A DNA stretch of 64,000 nucleotides. Source: Parasponia andersonii. Its lineage: Eukaryota > Streptophyta > Magnoliopsida > Rosales > Cannabaceae. Under the pieces are notes generated by a model. The model was not told the origin of the DNA, made no database searches, and saw nothing but the letters and a program-made list of their open reading frames with translations. The stretch is taken from assembly GCA_002914805.1 (NCBI GenBank), contig JXTB01000040.1, positions 777,374 to 841,373 on the forward strand, in the 5' to 3' direction. This document shows, piece after piece, positions 59,306 to 64,000 of the stretch (position 1 is the first letter of the stretch; each line of letters begins with the position of its first letter). Position numbers and translations under genes: made by a program.

Positions 59306-59630
59306 GTCTGCTACTGTGGGCAGACCCTTTTCTGTAGCAGCCCGGTATGATTTTTTGCCTGTGCAAATAAAACGTGGGATCTGCAACTGTGGGCAGACCC
59401 CTTTCCATGTCAACCCGGTATGATTTTCTGTGCAACTGAGGCATGAGGTCTGCCACTGTGGGCAGACCCTTTTCCGTAGTAGCCCGGTATGATTTTTTGC
59501 CTGTACAAATAAAACGTGGAGTCTACCACTGTGAGCAAACCCTTTTCCATGGTAACCCGGTATGATTTTCTGTGCAACTGAGGCATGGGGTCTGCAACTA
59601 TGGGCAGACCCTTTTCTGTAGCACCCCAAA
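59306..59630 (+). repeat. Tandem array C, dimeric 142-bp units
   Basis: Subunits start GTCTGC(T/A)ACTGTGGGCAGACCC at 59306, 59378, 59448, 59521 and 59590 (spacings 72, 70, 73, 69). Odd subunits have GTAGCAGCCCGG then TTTTTTGCCTGTGCAAAT; even ones have CATG(T/G)(T/C)AACCCGG then TTTTCTGTGCAACTGAGGC. The true repeat is therefore a dimer of 142 bp, present 2.3 times. It lies just downstream of integrase in element sense. Confidence 0.92.
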
Positions 59631-59722
59631 AGATGAATCCATGCATCAAAAAGGGGAACTTGACCTGTTTTGGATTTAAGCTTTTCAATAATATAAGTAT
59701 TCTTACATCATATGCATGTGCC

Positions 59723-60715
59723 TTACACGTGATACTTTTTCAAGTGTTGAGCATTCCACGTGTGCGGTAAATTTTTTCCGGTCCCGAGTTCTTTCAAGAT
59801 GTACGCACCATTGCCTAGAGCTTTGATCACCTCATAGGGTCTGATCCAATTAGAGTCCAGTTTCGAGAAAATCCCTGTTCTAACTTTCAGGACCCAATCC
59901 CCAGCGTTAAATCGTCGAGCATTAACTTTTTTTGCGTAGTAGGACCTAGCCTGCTGGTGGTATGATGCCAGGTGGACCAGAGCCATGTTTCTCGTTTCTT
60001 CCAGGAGGTCTGTGTTGCGGCTTAGCTGACGTTCGTTTAAGGGGGCATCTCCTACCACTTCGGAGCGGAGGGTCAGGAGGCCGACCTCTGTCGGGATCAC
60101 AGCCTCTGATCTGTAGACCATGGCGAATGGCGTTCTTCCAGTCGACCTCCGCTCTATGGTTCGATGGGCCCACACAACGGCCGACAGTTTTTCTAACCAC
60201 TTGCCTTGAGCCTCCTGTAAGTTCTTTTTGATGTTGCTGAATATGGCTTTGTTCGTCGCCTCTGCTTGGCCGTTCCCCTGAGGGTAGTTCACGGAAGAGA
60301 GACTGAGCCTCATATCATACAGCTCACACAACTCCTTGAGCTTAGCATTTTAGAACTGTGTACTATGATCGGCGTGTATCTCTTTCGGGATCCCGAATCG
60401 ACAGATTATGTTCTTCCAGATGAAGTTAATCGTGTCTGCCTTATTAACAGTCGCGTAGGCTTCAGCCTCTACCTATTTGGTGAAGTAATCCGTGGTCAGC
60501 AGGACGTACCTCCTTCCTCCTGGACTTCTGGGGAGCTCTCCAAAGATGTCTAGATCCCATTTGGAGCGAACTTCTGGTATTTATCACATTTCTTGATGAA
60601 TCGGGCTGCCTCTGCCATCATGTATGGCCAAAAGTATCCGGCCGTTAGAGCCTTGTGGCCGAGGCTGTGCCCGCCAGAGTGGTTGCTGCATATTCCCTCG
60701 TGAATTTCTGCCATC
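59723..60715 (-). pseudogene. Integrase fragment of the Ty3/gypsy element, disabled
   Basis: On minus, 60715 downwards gives the zinc-binding region (HEGICSNHSGGHSLGHKAL, then KKCDKYQ), in which the second Cys of the CxxC pair is Tyr. A frameshift with a short deletion near 60560 joins to the catalytic core (LDIFGELP, LTTDYFTK). A TAG follows TTDYFTK and a TAA follows STQF. The last 202 residues (60331-59723) are open and hold YPQGNGQAEATNK with the third acidic residue, GRTPFAMVY and the C-terminal domain ending GNGAYILKE...HLKKYHV. Family assignment to Ty3/gypsy is firm. The missing N-terminal neighbours (reverse transcriptase, RNase H) confirm an internal deletion. Confidence 0.93.
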
Positions 60716-60907
60716 AGTTTTTACGCACCTCTGCGACTTCATTCCTTAAACCCAGTATGGCCTCGTGGGCCATCTCTACCTTCCGGTTTGATTCTGTCAG
60801 GACGGCGAGCATCTGATCTAGCTTTTGCTCCAAATCTGGTCATGCTTTTCGGGAGCTCCCTTCAGCGTCAGGACGAGTGCTCCTGATTTTCATTCTCGAG
60901 GGTGCCA
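60716..60907 (-). pseudogene. gag start fragment of the Ty3/gypsy element
   Basis: An ATG at 60907 on minus opens a short basic frame stopped by TGA after about 21 codons. The same frame continues as an amphipathic helix-rich stretch (LEQKLDQMLAVLTE, then EMAHEAILGLRNEVAEV) as in the N-terminal coiled region of gag. It ends at about 60730, where sequence jumps directly to the integrase zinc-binding region. The gag identity is inferred from position after the PBS and from helical character. Confidence 0.6.
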
Positions 60908-60983
60908 TCCGATGTTGTATGTCCTTTTGTTCGGAGAGAGCGCGATCGTGAGTCTCCTACTCTTTTTTCTCACGCTCAACCAT

Positions 60984-61001
60984 TTCCCACAGACGGCGCC
61001 A
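60984..61001 (-). other. Primer-binding site
   Basis: Read on minus, TGGCGCCGTCTGTGGGAA lies three bases inside the right LTR. The TGGCGCCG start is common among plant Ty3/gypsy elements. The cognate tRNA was not determined. Confidence 0.85.
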
Positions 61002-61004
61002 AAC

Positions 61005-61846
61005 TGTTGGATCGGTTTCTCACTAGCCGTCCACATGTCTCTGAACCGCTGATGTTGTATTCTCCAACTGTCAACGTGTCCTTACTATTCCAAAATGCTC
61101 TGAACTCCAGGCAGGGTCGGAGAGGCGGGGGTGGCCACCTGCAAAGACTCTCCGATGCTTAAGTCAGTGGTCTTTCTTTTATTCAGGGTAGCAAGGATTT
61201 AGTTCTATATGAGTATATATTTATTTCTTGCTCGTAAGCTTTTTTATATACTTCTTTTTGTAAGCATACATGTTTTTTTTGGGAACGCATGGCTCATATA
61301 TATATATTCCTGAGATTGTGAACTACCCAGTTTATAATCTTAAGACCGAGTACCTTTTTTCTCCAGACTTTTTCCAGAGGTCACGGGCCGTGATTACCGT
61401 GATCTCTGCTGTACCGTTGTAGCCTGATTTCCGCCGTCTCCTATGGCTCGAGTCTGTCAGGGGCGAGATTGAACAAATCACTAATCTGTCAGGACGGCTT
61501 GCCCCCTGCGCACACCTACTCAGGATCGCATTAAATGCTCTGTCAGGGTCTAGAACTGTGAGTTGCTTTCCATTGTATTCTGGTGGAAGACCCTTGGGGC
61601 TTCCGACCCCCTAGGTGTCGAGGTAAGAATCGGACTGGGCCGAGTCCATCCAGGGTCTGGGATGGGTTCGGCCCTCTGGATGGGTTCGGCCCTAACCTCG
61701 GACAGCCTAATGGCCGATGTGGTATCATGTGTGACTCGTGTGGCTTTTAGCTAGTTACTCTTGACACATGTCGGACGGTGGACCCTACTCGTGACCTGTT
61801 CTGCCACTTAATTGTCCACATGGTGCATAATTTGGGAACGGGTCTT

Positions 61847-61849
<3 letters not shown>
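61005..61849 (-). repeat. LTR (5' LTR in element sense), 845 bp
   Basis: On plus it runs from TGTTGGATCGG to GGGAACGGGTCTTACA. It is 17 bases longer than its partner because GGGTTCGGCCCTCTGGAT is duplicated near 61670. In element sense it starts TGTAAGACCCGTTCCC. Confidence 0.93.

Positions 61850-61878
<29 letters not shown>
61850..61878. repeat. (TA)n microsatellite abutting the retrotransposon
   Basis: The run starts at the base after the right LTR. It obscures the exact target-site duplication. Confidence 0.9.
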
Positions 61879-61881
<3 letters not shown>

Positions 61882-64000
61882 CTATGGCCACATACTCCAC
61901 TCTTTGACTATTGCAGAATCACACAAACTCTAAATATTAGCAATACTTAAATATGGCATCACTAACGAAGTTCATGACCCAGAACAATATCACTAGATCC
62001 CACATCCAATCAAGAGCTTGGTTCGCACCTGAAAAATGGTCCAAACAAGATTTTTTTCGTGATTTTGATCATTTTGAACACAAAATTAATCTCTTTATAC
62101 AATGAGCGTTTTCGCTTGACTTGTTAATGCCGTCCTATTCTACTACGTGGCCTTTGTTTGGTCCCCACGCCCCAATCTCGTTCCATTATTTTTCACAGAC
62201 TAGCAACTTAATTGGTTGTTTTTTTTTTTTTTTAATTTTATTTAGGCGAGCTAGATAGCATAGTCATAGTCACCCAAAAATTGTCCGACTGAATGAGGAA
62301 AACGATTAGACATGATCACGATTCAGCCTTTCTTGTTGGTATGCATGGCACAAATCGATCAGGAATGAGCGTAGCGCAGTAGCTGATGACTTGTGAAGCT
62401 TCATTAATCGTTTCAGGAAAAAAAAAATGAAAAAAGTAAACGGTTGGTTTACGTTACAATCATAAGAGTACGCCCTACCAGTAGGGGCACGATGTGAAAT
62501 TTTTCGAAAGGAGGAGGATTCAATTGTATTCAGTTTGTTATGAATATATATCGGTCAACAATTTAAAGTAAGATACAAAAATAATATAATAGTCTCTCAA
62601 ATGGGAAAAAAAATTCAAATACATGTAATTAGTCATTTGAAAATTTTATTATTTTAACTGTACTTAATTATTACAAATTCAATAAACAATATTTGATGAA
62701 TAACAGTAATTTTGCATGCTTCAATAGTGAGATAATTAAGGCCGGTTTTTATAAGGTCATAATCCTTTAAGATTGTAAATTCTTAATTAAATTATCTTCC
62801 TTCTTTCTTTTTTCGGATTTCTTAGTTCACTAATTACTAAAAAGGGTGTAAAGTCATAATCCAGCACTTGTTGTTCACTATAATAATTCAATTACTTCAA
62901 ATAATTTGAGAAAGTACAACTTTCTTTTCCTTTTTCTTTTTTCTTTTCCTCTTATCAGCCCCATTTATTAATGGATTATATTAGAGCTACTGTACCAAAA
63001 TATGTAGATGTCAATTGTTACAACTCAATTAATGTAAAGATTATTAGCAATTAAACACATGCCACATATGAGTATTAAAAATATTTTTTGAAATTTAATG
63101 TGGGTATTAAAATTTTGGTATAAATAATAGTTAGCCCAAGCATTATTAATAGGGGTAATAACCCCATTTGAAATAAAGCCACCCTCCTATTCATAAAATG
63201 ACTAAATTGGACAACTTAAAACTTATTTGGCGCACACTATTCTCAATTCTCACAAGGGATTCTCTTCATTTTTATTTTTGCGAACACCTCAATCCACTTA
63301 TTTTATTTCCTTCTAGTTTATATCCTTTACACCAGTTACTTCTCTCTTTGTAAGACTCTCTTCCCCTTCTCTCTCACTTCCCAGTCTCTCACACATGATG
63401 AACTAAGGTCCTTTTCATCATCTTCTCTATTTATTCATCTTCTATTTTTACTTCTCTATTTCATTTCTCATGAAAATTTTATGTGGGTCATCTCCTCCTA
63501 AATTTATTATTAATAGGCAACTTTTTTGTTTTTAATTTCTTAATGACTTTATTTCACAAAAAACATAAATATGATACAAAGAGAAAATTCTGCAAGATGT
63601 TGATATTGAAGGTAGGTATGTATTTCAAATTTTCATATTTCATGGTAGATCTTTTTAGTGAATGTAAGCAACCGTATTCAATTTTAAGGTTTTTTTCTCG
63701 GTGAAATTCTTAGTTTGCCGTCCTATTTTAACAATGTCAAGCATTTGAATGAACGAAAAAGAGTTCGGAGATCGCTGGTGATATAAAACAAAATTGAGAA
63801 ACTAGGACTTCAATTCATTTTTGCTAAGAAAAGAGAAAGACCAAGAAGACACCGAGTGGCACTTTAAAGTTCACAGAAGCAGCCAAAAAAAATTTAAAAA
63901 AAAAAAAGGAAAAAACGAGTGCCAATTTAAGGACCACCAGAAAAATCATTTAGAAAATTAATCAAAAAGAAAAAGAAAAATCATTTAGAAAGCCAAGAAA
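61879..64000. other. Intergenic sequence to the window end
   Basis: AT-rich. CT-rich stretches at about 63330-63480 resemble plant 5' leader or promoter DNA, and an open stretch begins at 63483, but no product is recognised. A gene may begin just beyond the window. Confidence 0.4.

Larger units (their letters stand above)
52842..61849 (-). mobile_element. Ty3/gypsy retrotransposon, Tat-like layout, internally deleted, with antisense gene and tandem arrays
   Basis: A 9.0-kb element bounded by LTRs with TG...CA ends. Flanks are ATACA (52837-52841) and ATATA (61850-61854), 4 of 5. Orientation is minus: the primer-binding site lies next to the right LTR, the polypurine tract next to the left LTR, and integrase is read on minus. 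In element order: LTR, PBS, gag start, large deletion, integrase, tandem arrays C, B and A, the antisense gene, polypurine tract, LTR. Ty3/gypsy elements of the Tat lineage (Grande, Retand and relatives) are known for long 3' regions with antisense open frames and tandem repeats, and the layout agrees with that. It cannot be autonomous: protease, reverse transcriptase and RNase H are absent and integrase has stops. Confidence 0.92.

Noticed and set aside
57731..59630. Direct repeats resembling a CRISPR array
   Set aside because: Units are contiguous with no unique spacers, the host is a plant, and the arrays lie within a retrotransposon.

Overview
This is nuclear DNA of a flowering plant, very probably a eudicot. 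The genes have introns, the background is AT-rich, and there is a nuclear gene for a chloroplast-targeted EF-Tu, a plant-type WNK kinase, a DUF868 protein and several layers of plant transposable elements. I cannot name the species from sequence alone. No bacterial operons, rRNA, tRNA or CRISPR arrays were seen.

Layout. Positions 1-24.7 kb are gene-bearing. They hold the last exon of an unidentified plus-strand gene (462-555), chloroplast EF-Tu on minus (3045-4505, single exon), a seven-exon WNK kinase on minus (7407-10529), a single-exon DUF868 gene on plus (16593-17570) and a nine-exon PRUNE/exopolyphosphatase-like gene on minus (19486-24637). The exon boundaries of the WNK and PRUNE-like genes were read by hand; splice phases are consistent throughout and give 649 and 643 codons. 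The genes are independent housekeeping or regulatory loci and show no sign of working as a unit.

Positions 24.7-52.8 kb and 61.9-64 kb hold no gene I can support. They contain layered repeats: two long solo LTRs of one family (31864-34687 and 47972-50160, each with TG...CA ends and a 5-bp target-site duplication), a Copia-type LTR remnant (40589-42217), hAT-type non-autonomous elements with 8-bp duplications, a tRNA-derived SINE broken by a hAT element that is itself broken by another hAT element (43.1-44.6 kb), MITEs sitting in (TA)n runs, minisatellites and diverged dispersed repeats.

Positions 52842-61849 are a 9.0-kb Ty3/gypsy element lying on the minus strand. PBS, polypurine tract and integrase fix its orientation. 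Most of gag-pol is deleted, leaving a gag start joined to a decayed integrase. Between integrase and the 3' LTR it carries three different tandem-repeat arrays and, on the opposite strand, a decayed multi-exon gene with its own TATA box and a long coiled-coil C-terminus. This matches the architecture described for Tat-lineage (Grande/Retand-like) elements and is the most interesting part of the window. A 488-base run of N lies inside one of the arrays.
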